A stretch of DNA of 64,000 bases from Ashinkailepas kermadecensis (taxonomy: Eukaryota; Arthropoda; Thecostraca; Neolepadidae). Below, one piece after another: positions 21,569-34,430 of the stretch. How positions within the stretch are numbered: the stretch's first letter is position 1; every line of letters starts with the position of its first letter. The notes under the pieces are model-generated. The model was not told the DNA's origin, did no database searches, and saw nothing but the letters and a program-made list of their open reading frames with translations. Both the position numbers and the translations under genes were made by a program. The stretch spans positions 1-64,000 of the forward strand of contig JAOTOM010004309.1 in the NCBI GenBank assembly GCA_034440615.1, given 5' to 3'.

Positions 21569-21687
21569 CGCCAGTGGTCAAGTAGCACGCGGACTGTGAC
21601 AATGCTGTCGGTGGGCTATGGTTCAGGTACGGCTTGGCTCTTGGCGGAGGTGGCGATCGTTTCTGCTACTGTTAGCTGCTGTCTTCA

Positions 21688-21695
21688 ATATATAC
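21688..21695 (-). promoter_or_regulatory. TATA box of crustin gene 3
   Basis: GTATATAT on the minus strand about 120 bp before the ATG, in sequence strongly similar to the gene 2 promoter. Confidence 0.75.
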
Positions 21696-21704
21696 CCTTG
21701 CCAT

Positions 21705-22299
21705 GGTCCGCTTAGTGTGTGTAGGCGAACGCGGGTTTTATAGACATGCCGTAATTTCACGAAACACAATGAGGCTTGATTATAAACTGAACATGAAAGT
21801 TGCTGCCTTATTCTCATAATGGTCATGGTGCAGCCTTTTCCTTGTGATATTCGAACGTTTATTGACTCTCATCGCATCTGATCTGAGGAAAACATCAGCA
21901 ATGTCCTTATTAAAGCATATCATGCTGAAACTTACTCGGCTTGTTTGTAAGAACGCAAACGTACACTCGTAGCTTGCCAGGGTTTGCACGGAGTGCATGA
22001 TCGGAGATCTGCGACAAGCTTGGGTGACGCAGGAGAGGCGATAAATCAGTCAGAAAGTCGTTTCGAGGCTTTGAGCTGCATACTAAAATGGCCTCTCTAA
22101 TTAAAAAGCCTGCTAACGATTTGCATGTTCTGGATATGAAAGTCAGGTAATGTTTTTGTAGATTTCCAGATTTCAGGAAATCTGGCAATTAATGCTGTGG
22201 CCGAAAAAAAATGTCTGGCATCATTTTATAGAGGTGCCTTCCCGTAGGTACTAAGCAAATTAAAGATGGTTCTGCGCTCGTAGACACGGGCTACGAATG
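21705..22299. other. Upstream region of crustin gene 3, partly duplicated
   Basis: Contains GTAATTTCAC near 21751 (counterpart GGTAATTTCCCC at 11502-11513 before gene 2) and the duplicated GCTCGTAGCTTGCCAG segment near 21968. No further gene is seen. Confidence 0.5.
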
Positions 22300-23235
22300 G
22301 GTCAAAACACCAGGATAGTTATTCGCCCTGAGAGGATCAAGAGACATAGAGATCGAGAACGTCCACGACGTCCCTGAGGCCCTGGAGGTGCAGGAGGTCC
22401 AGGAGCCTGAAAGCAACCAGCACATATGGCCTGATCAGACGCTGCCTGTCCAATTTCGCTCTGAGTACACTCGCGTCAGCTGAAAGCACAACTAATTTCT
22501 GAATATTGACTACACACTTAGGACCACACTGCGTCTATAAAAGCAGACGCTCCGTAAATCTTCCCAATGGTGGCAAGTAGTTACACGTGTTGTATGCCAC
22601 TCCGTGCATCGCCTCCAAACTCCACAAGGGCATCATTTAGACCAATGGTCACCATGTTCTAAACCGCTCCTGAAATCGCATTCCACGGGTCGATTGGTGA
22701 CAGCGTGGTTGGACGAGTGGCGAGTGGCGAGTGACGAGTGACGAGTGACGAGTGACGAGTGACGAGTGACGAGTGGAGTGACGAGTGACGAGTGACGAGT
22801 GACGAGTGGCTGTCGAGATGAGAGAGGCGAGTGGCTGTAATGGAAGGTCTGCAGGGACTGCGGTGTTCCACCGCTATGGCTTTGGCCGTGTTGCCGCAAC
22901 TGAGGGACTGCGGGCGCTTCGGGCCAGCCTGCTGCTCATTCACAGGCCCGGACGTCGAAGCCGATTTCAAACATTTTATCGTAGTTCGGCGCTGGAAGCG
23001 ATTCTGGGTAGGCAGTCCAGCGGCGGTGGTGGCGCAACCGTATAAAGGCGGCAGCCGGGAATGGCGGGAAGTCCCCGCCGCGGGTACGCCCACGGCGCCG
23101 AACCGGTCACGCAGACGACAGTCTGTCTGTCACGCAGGTGACAGGTGACCTGTCACGCCTGTGGCAGTCGATCGGTCACAGACTGTGTCAGATTGAGGAA
23201 GTCTGGCAGGCATGGTCCGACGGCACCCATCCCCA
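22300..23235. repeat. Dispersed repeat R, copy c (left arm of the inverted repeat)
   Basis: Aligns with copies a and b (CATCATTT..GACC, AATCGCATTCCACGGGTCG, GCCGGGAATGGCGGG). Internally it has a 7 bp array (GACGAGT, 22715-22810). Confidence 0.8.
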
Positions 23236-23254
23236 CCCCAAGGCATTGGCCCCC

Positions 23255-23309
23255 CCCACCCCCCCCCCCCCCCCCAAAAAAAAAAAAACCCCCCCCCCCC
23301 CCAAACGCC

Positions 23310-23373
<64 letters not shown>

Positions 23374-23455
23374 TTTTTTTTATTTTTAAAAGAGGAGATA
23401 AAAAAAAAAAAAGGAAAAAAACAAAAAAAAAAAAAAAAAAAAAAAAAAAAACATG
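23255..23455. repeat. Homopolymer block (C, then A, short T, A)
   Basis: Long runs of C followed by A with short T runs. It is absent from the right arm of the inverted repeat, so it is either a local insertion or a consensus error. Confidence 0.8.
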
Positions 23456-23636
23456 CTCTAGTTGCACTGATCTTTTTGTCTTTTGTCTTTATGCCACTAT
23501 CATATAACCCCATCCCCACCCACTCACTGGCACCTAACACCCTGCCCACCCACTGCCGACTTAGACACCCCCCCCTGCAAAACTAACGCTCTCCCCCACC
23601 CTATCCTATAACTTCCCTCCCCACCCACCACCGACC

Positions 23637-23830
<194 letters not shown>

Positions 23831-24539
23831 AGAAGAGAGAGAGAGAGACCCTGGCGCGGCCAGTACGTACTCGTCTACGGGATCACCACGGTGAATGTAC
23901 AAACACCAACAGTCTATTGCAGTCGAGGCTGTTGTCGGCCGCTAAGAACGCCTACTGGCTCTTACGCGCGTGTACGGACTATTACGAATGTCTACGGTAT
24001 GCTATCAACGTCCATGGATCATTATGAACGCGAAAAGAGAGCATTGTCTTTCTGAGATGGGCCGCCAGGCCGCAAAGCGAGGTCACAGCTCAGTGATAAT
24101 ATTTTTCATGTTAAGGTATGGAACAACTTACACCTTACCTAATACTGTAATATCGCCACAAGTTATCTGTGTCTGGACCACTGTCCCAGATTTCAAAGCT
24201 CCCGAATTTTGGCCACTTTATTCCGGAAAGGGCACGCTTTTCCTGAGGAAACTTTAGTAAACATGATTGGGGGCCCGGATCGTCGGATCACCTCCAACAT
24301 TAAACTGTATGTAAGCATGGCACTGCTATAAACAGGGAATACAGGCTGCCTAAACTGGCACCTAGATTCAGGACATCCAAGCTGCATTGGAATGGACTTC
24401 GCTTTAGTATTAGGTAAGGTGTAAGTTGTTCCATACCTTAACATGAAAAATATTATCACTGAGCTTTGACCTCGCCTTGCGGCCTGCCGGCCCATCTCAG
24501 AAAGACAATGCTTCACCGATCCCGTAGACGATTACGAAG

Positions 24540-24713
<174 letters not shown>

Positions 24714-25544
24714 TGTTAGATCATCAGAGAGGTCGGTGGTGGGTGGGGGAGGGAAGTTATATGGATAGTGGTGGGGGCGAGGCGTTAGTTTTTCAGGGGG
24801 TGGGGGTGTGCTAAGTCGGCAGTGGGTGGGCAGGGTGTTAGGTCGCGAGTGAGTGGGTGGGGGTGGGGGTTATATCGATAGTGGCATAAAGACATAAAGA
24901 CATAAAAGATCAGTGCAACTATGAGCCACAAGGGCCCTTCTTGGCTGCACTTTGGACACTGAACCAGTTACCCACCAAATCTGTCGATCAACCCTCCCTG
25001 GAATACAGAAAAACAAGCCCACTATTCTTATAATGATTGTCTATGCCGTTTTTAAAGATGTTCAGTGTGTTGCTACTGGCGATGGGAGGGGCGTTAGTTC
25101 TTCGGTGAGTGGGGTCGGCAGTGACTGGGAACAATGTCATTGACTGGCAATGGATGCCGTCGGACCATGCCTGCCAGACTTCCTCAATCTGACACAGTCT
25201 GTGACCGATCGACTGCCACAGGCGTGACAGGTCACCTGTCACCTGCGTGACAGACAGACTATCGTCTGCGTGACCGGTTCGGCGCCGTGGGCGTGCCCGC
25301 GGCGGGGACTTCCCGCCATTCCCGGCTGCCGCCTTTTACGGTTGCGCCACCACCGCCGCTGGACTGCCTACCCAGAATCGCTTCCAGCACCGAACTACGT
25401 TGTGAAATCGGCACGACTCCGGGCCTGTGAACGAGCAGCAGGCTGGCCCGAAGCGCCCGCAGTCCCTCAGTTGCGGCAACACGGCCAAAGCCATAGCGGT
25501 GGAACACCGCAGTCCCTGCAGCCGCCTTCCATCTCGACAGCCAC

Positions 25545-25690
25545 TCGTCACTCGTCACTCGTCACTCGCCACTCGCCACTCGCCACTCGCCACTCGTCAC
25601 TCGTCACTCGCCACTCGTCTCGCCACTCGTCACTCGTCACTCGTCACTCGCCACTCGCCACTCGTCACTCGCCACTCGCCACTCGTCCAA
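25545..25690. repeat. 7 bp minisatellite (ACTCGTC/ACTCGCC)
   Basis: About 20 heptamers, a longer version of the left-arm GACGAGT array. Confidence 0.95.
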
Positions 25691-25841
25691 CCACGCTGTC
25701 ACCAATCGACCCGTGGAATGCGATTTCAGGAGCGGTTTAGAACATGGTGACTATTGGTCTAAATGATGTCCTTGTGGAGTTTGGAGGCGATGCACGGAGT
25801 GGCATACAACACTTGCAACTACTTGCCACCATTGGGAAGAT

Positions 25842-26614
25842 TTACGGAGCGTCTGCTTTTATAGACGTAGTGAAGCAGTGTAAATATATCGATGGGTGAG
25901 AAAAGTGTGACCTATGCGGAGCCGCGATATAAATTTTTCTTATTGTCTGTTTTTTATATGATGTGGTCCTGTTTTCGATGACAGGTTTGATGAGACGTAA
26001 TTGTGTGTGGTTTGTGGTTTCAGTCCATTGTTCGTTCCAAAAATGTCGAATGTTCTGTCGTATTGTTGATTTGATGGCGTCAAAATGTTGTGGGATTTCT
26101 GTGATGTGTGGTAATTGTAATGTTTGTTTTGCGAAATGATCTGCGTCCTCGTTTCCTGGGATGCCACAGTGACTGGGCACCCACAGGAAACGGACCTTCA
26201 TGCCCATCAGATGAAGTGTTTCAAGTGTGTCATAAATGGAAATATGGCAATGGTGCGAAAAGGAAAGTGAAGAAAGAGATTGAAGAACAGATTTTGAGTC
26301 GGAACAAATGACGACATGGCGCATGGGGTGACAAATTGAACGGTTGCGGACATAGCGAAGGGCAGTGAGAATGGCGTGCAATTCGGCGATGGAAATGGAG
26401 GTCCCGTTTGGTAAGCGATGTTGTTTTGTGTATGTACCGGAAACAATGGCATTTCCTGTGTAATTTGCGTCTTTAGATCCGTCGTTGAAAACAAAAGGAA
26501 TATGGCGATAACGGGAACGAAGCTGGTGGAATTTTTGTTTGACGTATTCTGGACAACGTTGTGATTTTGGAGTGATGGTGAGATAAACAAATATTCCGTT
26601 CGGTCATCTGCCAC
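25842..26614 (-). pseudogene. LINE ORF2 part: RNase H domain
   Basis: Two overlapping frames. The main one (26381-25842) has CSDSKSVLQSL (second acidic block) and FLWVPSHCGIPGNEDAD (the WVPSH-G-GNE-AD signature of LINE RNase H), then LRLIKPVIENR. The upstream part (first Asp block) lies in another frame (26614-26207). The reading frame passes the junction at about 25874 into unrelated repeat, so the natural C-terminus is missing. Confidence 0.85.
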
Positions 26615-27255
26615 GGTGGTGTAGTTGGTGAAGGAAGAGCAGTAATATGTGGAATATTGTATTGGATTTGTGTAGAAAAAGTTTTGATACGTGAAGCTAT
26701 GGTAAGGCCGGTTCGCTTTTCGGCGGGACCTAAATATTCGTGGTGTAGATTTGGGAGAATTTGTGAAGATGCGTGTGTGAGGTGGTGTTCTCTAAATTGA
26801 ATTTTTGCGGCATACCTAAGTGTTTGTTTCATTCTTCGGAGAGCTAGTGGTGCGATTCCTGATTCGGTTTGTAGAGAAGTAATGGGAGATGTGGTCATTG
26901 CACTGAGTGCTATGCGGATAAATGTATTTTGCAAGGTGTCCAAAATTTTCAAAGCGGAGGTACTGCCACCTGCGTAAATTACCGAACCATATTCTATAAT
27001 GGGAAGAACCAAGGGTTTGTATAATTGTAAAAGCGTATGACGATCGGATCCGAATGATGAAGACGTAATGCAGCGACATAAATTAAGTCGGTGAAAACAT
27101 TTGTTCTGGACGTGTTTGATGTGTTGATGCATGGAAAGCCTACGATCAAAAATAATGCCAATAAATTTAAAAGAATTTACAAAAGGTATCTCAGTGTTTC
27201 CAAGGTGAAGCGGTGTTTCCGGATGTGGGCTTGGAGCTGATTTGCTAAATATCAT
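26473..27255 (-). pseudogene. LINE ORF2 part: RT C-terminal (thumb/connection) region
   Basis: A 260-codon frame with FKFIGIIFDRRLSMHQHI (conserved block after the catalytic site), LVLPIIEYGSVIYAGG and LRRMKQTLRYAAKI, typical of Jockey/I-group RT C-termini. Frameshifts separate it from the catalytic part and from RNase H. Confidence 0.85.
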
Positions 27256-27300
27256 GGTTGCAGATTTTGGAGGGGAAAATGTGAAACCGTATTTGAGAGA

Positions 27301-28196
27301 CTATTGGTATATCTGGTCCAGTGCGTTTTGGAGTCTAATTAAGCAATGCTTTTCATTTTTATCTATGCACCAAATAGCGCTGTCATCGGCAAAAAGGGAG
27401 AACGATAACTTACGTGGCATGTCGGCGAAAATATCGTTAATCATGATGTTAAATAAAACTGGCGATAAACAGCTTACATGTGGTAATCCGTTTTTCATGA
27501 AATGCAACTCGGAAATCGCTGACCGGCACCGGAGATGAAAATAAAGGGAACCAGACAAAAATCCTATCAAATAATGAGCTAAATTCCCTTTGACGCCGAT
27601 GTGAAGAAGTCTGGAAATTAATGCGGGTTTGTATACCATATCATATGCTTTGCTAATGTCTAAAAATACTGCGATGGTGTGTTCATTTTTTTATAACCAA
27701 GGCGGATGTCCGTTTCTAATCGAATGAGATGATCTATTGTGCTGTGTCCATGACGAAAGCCGCATTGAATCGGAGATGAAAGAGAATTTGTTTCTAGGTA
27801 CCAGGTCAGTCTTTTTATAATCATACAACTGGTGAGAGCGATGGATCGAAAACTGTTGGGGTTGCTGTGATTTTTGCCGGGTTTTGGTATCGGAATGATG
27901 AGGGCTTCCTTCCAGGATTCGGGGAACATATGATCTGACCATAATGAATTAAATGTTCGCAAGATGCAATGCTTCGTGTCGTCGGATAAATATCTGGAAA
28001 AATAATGCAATTTGTCGGGACCTACAGAAGTATTACCGGCAGAGGAAATTGCAGTATCCAGTTCTGAAATTTGAAAAGGAGCATTGTATGTTTCAGTGTT
28101 GTCAGAATCGAATTGTTTCAAATCGGTGTGAAAAGTGTGTTGTGCATTTTGTACGAATTCCGGTTTGTAGTTGTTATCAGAGCTATTGTGGGCCAT
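27301..28196 (-). pseudogene. LINE ORF2 part: reverse transcriptase palm/fingers
   Basis: The upstream frame (28196-27660) contains LIIPIPKPGKN, NSFRSIALTSC and IQCGFRHGHSTIDHL. The downstream frame (27639-27301) contains the NGLPHVSCLSPVLFNIMIND block and the catalytic FADDSA. The usual Gln of the PQG block reads His/Val here, consistent with decay. Confidence 0.9.
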
Positions 28197-28846
28197 GGTG
28201 TCCGCTATTGTATTTACTAATGTTTGTGGGTCTGTTATGGTGGTATTTTAGATTTTGAGGGCCGGGAGTGATTTAAATGGGGTGCGTCCTGACAACCGGC
28301 GGATTAACTGCCAGATTTTGCTTAGAGGTGTTTGAGAGGTGAGTTGTTGCAAATATGAAGACCATGAACGGCGCCTAGCATCGCGAATGATGCGGCGGGT
28401 TCGAGCTCGTTCCTGGTTTCGATGAAGTAAATTACATGAATCGGGATGTCTAAGCGATTTTTTAAATGCTCGTTTTCTAACTGCGATGGCTTGTGCTACT
28501 TCGGGGCACCACCAAGGTACTGGTGTTCTTTTTTGTGAAAGGTTTTGTTAATGGAATAGCGGTAGAAGCTGCTTCGAGAAGTGTTTTTGTGATTTGGTTG
28601 ATGTTTTCGACGGGAGAAATGTTGGGGTTGTATGGAATATGTGAAAGTTCATGAAATGTTGTCCAATCGGCCTTCGAAATTTTCCAGCGGGGGATAAAAC
28701 TGGGTGTGGTATCAGTCGCTGTTGAAAATGTGGGTGTTAATTTGATGAGGTAGTGGTCGCTGTCATGAATGTCGGTGTCAATGGTCCAGTCAAAATCATT
28801 GGCAAGACTCGGAGAGCATATTGATAAATCAATAGCTGTTTTTGTA

Positions 28847-29392
28847 TTATGTCCAAGATGAAAAATAAGTTGGTTCTCCGGTGTTAAGTAGTACTAAATT
28901 ATGTCGTTCCAAAATGTGTCCAATGATGCGGCCTCGAGTTTCTCTATGTGTACGTGCTTGATCCCAGGCTGGACTATGTGCATTAAAGTCTCCGAGTAAT
29001 ATGAAAGGGTTCTTGATATGTGCTAGAAGGTTTTCTAATTGTGTCCAAAAATGTGTGTTGTCGGTGTGTGGTGGAATATAAATGGAACATACATCTATAT
29101 TCCTACCATTCAAACGTAGAGTACAAGCTACTGCTTGTAAAGGTGAATTTAATTGGGTATGTGTAAAATAATTGTTCATGTAAAGTGCTGTACCGCCACT
29201 GCGATGAGGACCACGGACCTCGTCGTGACGGTACAGCAAGTAATTGAAAAGATTGAAATTATATGTATCGGTGGGTAAGAATCGGGTCTCCTGTAGTGCG
29301 ATAAGAATCGGTGTGAGTAAACTAAAGAAAGCCTTCATTTCCGCCCATTTGGAGATTAAACTATGGCAGTTCCATTGCAGAAATATGGACAT
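28847..29392 (-). pseudogene. LINE ORF2 part: APE-type endonuclease
   Basis: A 181-codon frame starting MSIFLQWNCHSL (N-terminal Asn block), then IALQETR (catalytic Glu), YRHD, CSIYIPPH, and LLGDFNAHSPAW (catalytic Asp/Asn). This is the exonuclease-endonuclease-phosphatase fold of LINEs. The final SDH-type motif appears downstream in another frame (HDSDHYL near 28760), so a frameshift lies near 28850. Confidence 0.9.
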
Positions 29393-29802
29393 TTGTGAAA
29401 AGAAAGTTCATATTTGTCGGCACCTGTTGGTGCCTGGCGCAGCCATGATTGCAGCTCAGGCGGGCATGTGGGTTGGATGCGTACGGCGGCGGTTGACCCG
29501 CCCGAGCCGTCCGACCGCCCGGTGACCTTGGCAAGGCCACGGCGGCCGGCCACTGCCGCGGGGATGCCCGCCCGCTGGAATGTGTCGGTCGGGTCACGTG
29601 GCCGCCAGCCGGCACGGGACGCGTCGGGCTTGATCGGGGGCCCACCGAAGTGGCACGCATTTTCCCAGCAGCCGAATGGCTGTGGGGTCTGGCATTCCTT
29701 GTGGAATTTGCCTGAGTGTGTGGAGCCGGAGTGGTCTTTGTGTTGGGAGCCACGGTGTTTTGTGTCGGTCTGGTCAGTGGTGTGAGTTTTTTTAAGTGGA
29801 GC

Positions 29803-30971
29803 TTAGCCGGGAATGATGTCGGTTTGCATCAAAGTGGAAGTGGTGTTGACGCGAGGGGTGTGGGGAGCAATGCTGGTCGCCTGTGCGTACGTTTTGGTGG
29901 AGGGGGAGGTGACTTCAACAGACCGCCGGGCCTGGGGGTAGGACACCCCGGTCGTGGCTTTGACTGCGCAGACCTCCTTCTCCTTGCGCCAAACTGGACA
30001 TATGGGTGATGCGGTCAGGTTGTCGGATGTGTTACAGTTCAGGCCGTGGGCAGGCTTGGAGCAGGTGGAATCAGGATGGAGTGGTTCGCCGCACTTGGGG
30101 CAGCGGGCTGGTTGGCGACAAGTTTTACTGCCGTGGCCGAAGCGCTGGCAATTAAAATAGCGGAGAGGATTGGGAATAAAGACACGGACTTGGTAGCGTA
30201 GGTATCCGGCGAGGAGGGCTTTGGGAAGAGTGGTGGAATTCAAGGTAAGGACAAGGAGGCTCGTGGCACGTTTCTGGCCGTCTTTAAAGGAAGTGATGCG
30301 GCGGACATTGGTCACCCCCTCCGGCCTGAGCTCCGCCTGAATATCTTCTTCAGACATGAATAGGAGCTCCGGCGCGAAGACGGTGCCCTTGGTAGTATTA
30401 CGGTTTGAATGGAGAGTGATGGTAACGGATTTTCCACAAAACGTGGTGGTACGGAATAGGGCTTTGGTTTGGGCTCGGGATTGGGTTTTGATAACTAGGG
30501 TTCCGTTGGCTGGGGCGTCAATGTCGGGATTGACTAGGGAGCAGATGGCGAGGAGTTGTTTAGTCGGCCAGAAAACGGTGACACGGCGAAAGGAAACGGA
30601 TGCCTCGACAGGCTTAATGACTACGTACGAGCCAGCACTGTCGAGGTAGGGTTCGATGGGTTCAGGTGGAGAGGGCGTGGTCTTGTTCGAGCATGGGTCA
30701 GCGGCGTGGAGAGTGATGGTTTGGTCCGGATTGCGTGACGGGTTCGTGGTCTTTGAACGAGCAGGGGTCGGCGAGGCGCAAAGGACTTCCATGGCGTCAT
30801 CAATGGGAATTGTCCGGCGTGGGTCATAATGGTGGTGTCGAGAGGTTGGGCATCAGGGGCCAAGTCCGGGGTCGTGCAATGGTCATCCGGTGTGGTCAGC
30901 GGGGGAAACTCAGACTCGGAGTCCTGTGACGAGCTGGGGTCATTTTCCTTTTTCCTTTTTTTCCCCATCAC
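29803..30971 (-). pseudogene. LINE ORF1: gag-like protein with CCHC zinc knuckles
   Basis: The N-terminal frame starts at 30971 (Lys-rich MMGKKRKKE) and shifts near 30790 into a 329-codon frame (30792-29803). This has a VAIK-like region and knuckles: a first C-x2-C-type block in YFNCQRFGHGSKTC and a second in ARCPKCGEPLHPDSTC, with a further Cys cluster. Nucleic-acid binding in the retrotransposon RNP is the family role. One frameshift breaks it. Confidence 0.85.
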
Positions 30972-31266
30972 GGGGAAAAAACTCTACCGAACGAAACCTA
31001 ACTAAACACGCAGAACAAAGGGAACGGAAATACTACGACGATGTAAACCGAGTGGGGCGACGGGTGTTAGCCCACAATAGAACGAAATGAGAAAAAGAGC
31101 GACGGGTGTCGCCCCACGAAATTGAAAAATAAAAAACTGCAGTAACAAGCAGTCAGACGCGCCAAAAAATATGGCACAGCGGAGTAGTCAGCGGGCTCTG
31201 GTCAGGTGCGAGCGAATAGTACTGAATACTCCATGTAGGGGCATACGTCTCATTATCATGTAATAG

Positions 31267-32050
<784 letters not shown>

Positions 32051-32060
32051 AAAAAGCCCG

Positions 32061-32845
32061 ACGACCAGAGAAAAATGGCTGAAGAGGTTCCTTAGTCTGG
32101 AACAGAGCCGGAAGGAGGATGTCTTTCAACTATGACAAGTGTAAGGTTATGCATCTGGGGTCTGTAGGTAAGACTTTCAGACATACAATGGGAGGGAGGG
32201 AACTGGATGTTATTGAAGAGGAACGGGACTTCAGTGTGTTGGTTTCAAAAGACCTTAAAGCAGAAAAACAATGTAGCTCAGCAAGGAACAGGGCACTCAG
32301 AATGCTGGGACTCATTAATAGAAGTGTGATATATAAGAGCAAGGAAGTCATGGAAAAAAACTGTACTTAGCATATGTGCGCCCCACTTTGGATATTCTGT
32401 ACAAGCATGGAGACCCTACCTAGAAAAAGATATACATATGCTAGAAAGAGTGTAGCGCAAAGCAACTAGACTCATCAGTGGAATAGGTAACTCAGAATAT
32501 GGAGAAAGGCTTGTGACATTAGATATGTATTTACTAAAGTATAGGAGATTAAGGGGGGACATGATTGAAATGTACAAAATTGGTAAAGGACTAGATCAGG
32601 TCAATTTGAATGGCGCTCTTCAGTTTAGAGTATCACATAGGGGTCATCAATTCAGGTTAGACAAGTTGAGGTGTAGGGCAGTTAAGCGACAACAGGTCTT
32701 CAGTCAAAGGGTTGTTGATCAGTGGAATGGGCTGCCTGCTGATGTTGTGGGGAGTTCCTCATTGAATGTATTTGAAAGTAGGGTGGACACATTTTTTATG
32801 TGTTTTTATGACAAGAAAATCTTGTTTTTGAGTTATAATTTGTGA
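32061..32845 (+). pseudogene. CR1/L2-like LINE RT C-terminal fragment
   Basis: Frame 1 (from 32119) reads MSFNYDKCKVMHLG, then EEERDFSVLVSKDLK and ALRMLGLINRS. A decayed stretch follows (RPTLDILYKH...), then frame 2 (32513-32845) reads RRLRGDMIEMYKIGKG and VSQRVVDQWNGLPADVV. This series is highly typical of the C-terminal end of CR1/L2-type RTs. Stops and frameshifts lie between 32370 and 32513. No endonuclease or catalytic site is present. Confidence 0.88.
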
Positions 32846-32963
32846 TGGATGGGGTGAGATTTATGTTAAGTAAGTGTGCACGGCACTGCCCTTTATGCCA
32901 TGCCCTTTATGCAGGCATGGATGCAGTTTGAAAATTATTGATAAGGCATTCAATCCACATGTG

Positions 32964-33917
32964 TTAACACGCGCACTAGAGGGGTTGGGGGGGCGAAATC
33001 AACCCACCCCTCCGGTTTTTCGTAGATAACTGCAGATTTTACCGGTCAATATAAGCGATTTTCTGCGTACCTGCTTAGAAATGACCGGCGCGTCGTTTAA
33101 AGTACGAAAAATGGAAATCGGCCGAACATTTTTCACGTTAGGGGCCATTAAAGTTTTTTTTTAATTAATAGCGCCAGACCACAAAAATCGGCGCTGATGC
33201 GCTTCCCGTATCTTCGCAAAAGGGAAGTGTTCTTGGCAATACTAGAGACTTGTTTGATATATATTGATATCCTACATAGTTTCAAGGTCATGGCAGGTCA
33301 CCGAGGTCAAGTCAGGTCAAGTTCATGACGGGTTAATGGAACCAAACTTGATCAACTGGACTGTTGTTATAAATGCATTACTGTTTGTCATTTGTATTGA
33401 TTGTCATTCCGTTTCAATACTTTATTCATGTACTTCACTCCTTTCTTCACGAAGCCGAGCACTCCTTCAAGCGCCGAGCTGCCCGACGGAGCAGTCGGGC
33501 GGGCGGCCCGGTTCCGGTAACTGGAACAGTTAACTGACCTGATAAAGTGCTGCTATATAGGTGACCTGAGGTCAAATGTTGGGTCCAGCATCTGCATTGC
33601 ATCATTAGTAATGTCCAAAACATCATTGATGCCCATTTTGGAGCATTTAAACACAATCACAGCGATCCATAACATTGACAAACCAAGCCACGCAAAACAA
33701 GAACATTTTGACAAATCTGACCTCATTTGACCTTGAAGATATTGAGCTAAGATCATGAAATGTTCACACAATAGAGATCACTATGGTACCCATCTACCCT
33801 GCGAATTTCGTTTCTCCAGCTTTAATAGAAGCCGAGATCTTATGGGGGGGGGGGGACGGAATCCGCCGACCCCTCCAGTGCGCGTAATTTTCAGAGGCCC
33901 TCCAGGGCGCGTGTTAA
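32964..33917 (+). mobile_element. TTAA-element family X, copy 1
   Basis: Bounded by TTAA at 32964-32967 and 33914-33917, with inverted tips TTAACACGCGC...GCGCGTGTTAA. The array of AGGTCA direct repeats (DR4-DR3-DR4) is at 33285-33319, an everted pair TGACCT-G-AGGTCA near 33562, and a DR4 TGACCT-n4-TGACCT near 33720. There is no coding capacity. Confidence 0.85.
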
Positions 33918-34102
33918 GAGGGATCAGGGGAATAGGGCTGGATAGCTAGGGTAGATAGGCATTGATATGTGTGTGGGATATTGGTGGACAGGTTTCTTCA
34001 GGATGTGGGATGGTTGGGGTGGGTCTTTTTACCATGCTTATGGTATCTTTCATTTACAGACTTAACTAGATGGGCCCTTGGGTCTCTTATTAAGTCTAAA
34101 CG

Positions 34103-34430
34103 CTTTATAACTTTATATAGGGTGTACATAGCAGTGGATTCAGCACCTTCCTTCGGGATGTGATACTGATGAGATTGGCTATGGTAGCACAATCGGGATG
34201 ATTGGAGGAGATTGTAATTGTTCAGTGTGTTATGCAATAGCAAGTGAATGGTGCTATATTTAAAATACACTTTATATAGGGTGTACCTAACAGTGGATTC
34301 ACCACCTTCCTTCGGGATGTGATGCTGATGAGATTGGCTATGGTAGCACAATTGGGATGATTGGAGGAGTTTGTAATTGTTCGGTGTGTTATGCAATAGC
34401 AAGTGAATGGTGCTATATAGGCTGAGATAT
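34103..34430. repeat. Tandem duplication, about 150 bp unit
   Basis: CTTTATATAGGGTGTAC...CAAGTGAATGGTGCTATAT occurs twice (about 34110-34258 and 34268-34421) with a few differences. Confidence 0.9.

Larger units (their letters stand above)
25874..31230 (-). mobile_element. I-like non-LTR retrotransposon with RNase H, 3'-truncated and frameshifted
   Basis: On the minus strand the parts occur in LINE order: a 5'UTR-like stretch (about 31230-30972), ORF1 with zinc knuckles, APE-type endonuclease, reverse transcriptase and RNase H. Endonuclease, RT and RNase H together in one ORF2, after a CCHC ORF1, fit the I/Nimb-like or related RNase H-bearing clades. The clade call is inference. At least five frameshifts or stops break the frames. 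The RNase H frame runs on into the inverted-repeat arm without its own stop, 3'UTR or tail, so the 3' end has been lost by rearrangement. Confidence 0.9.
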
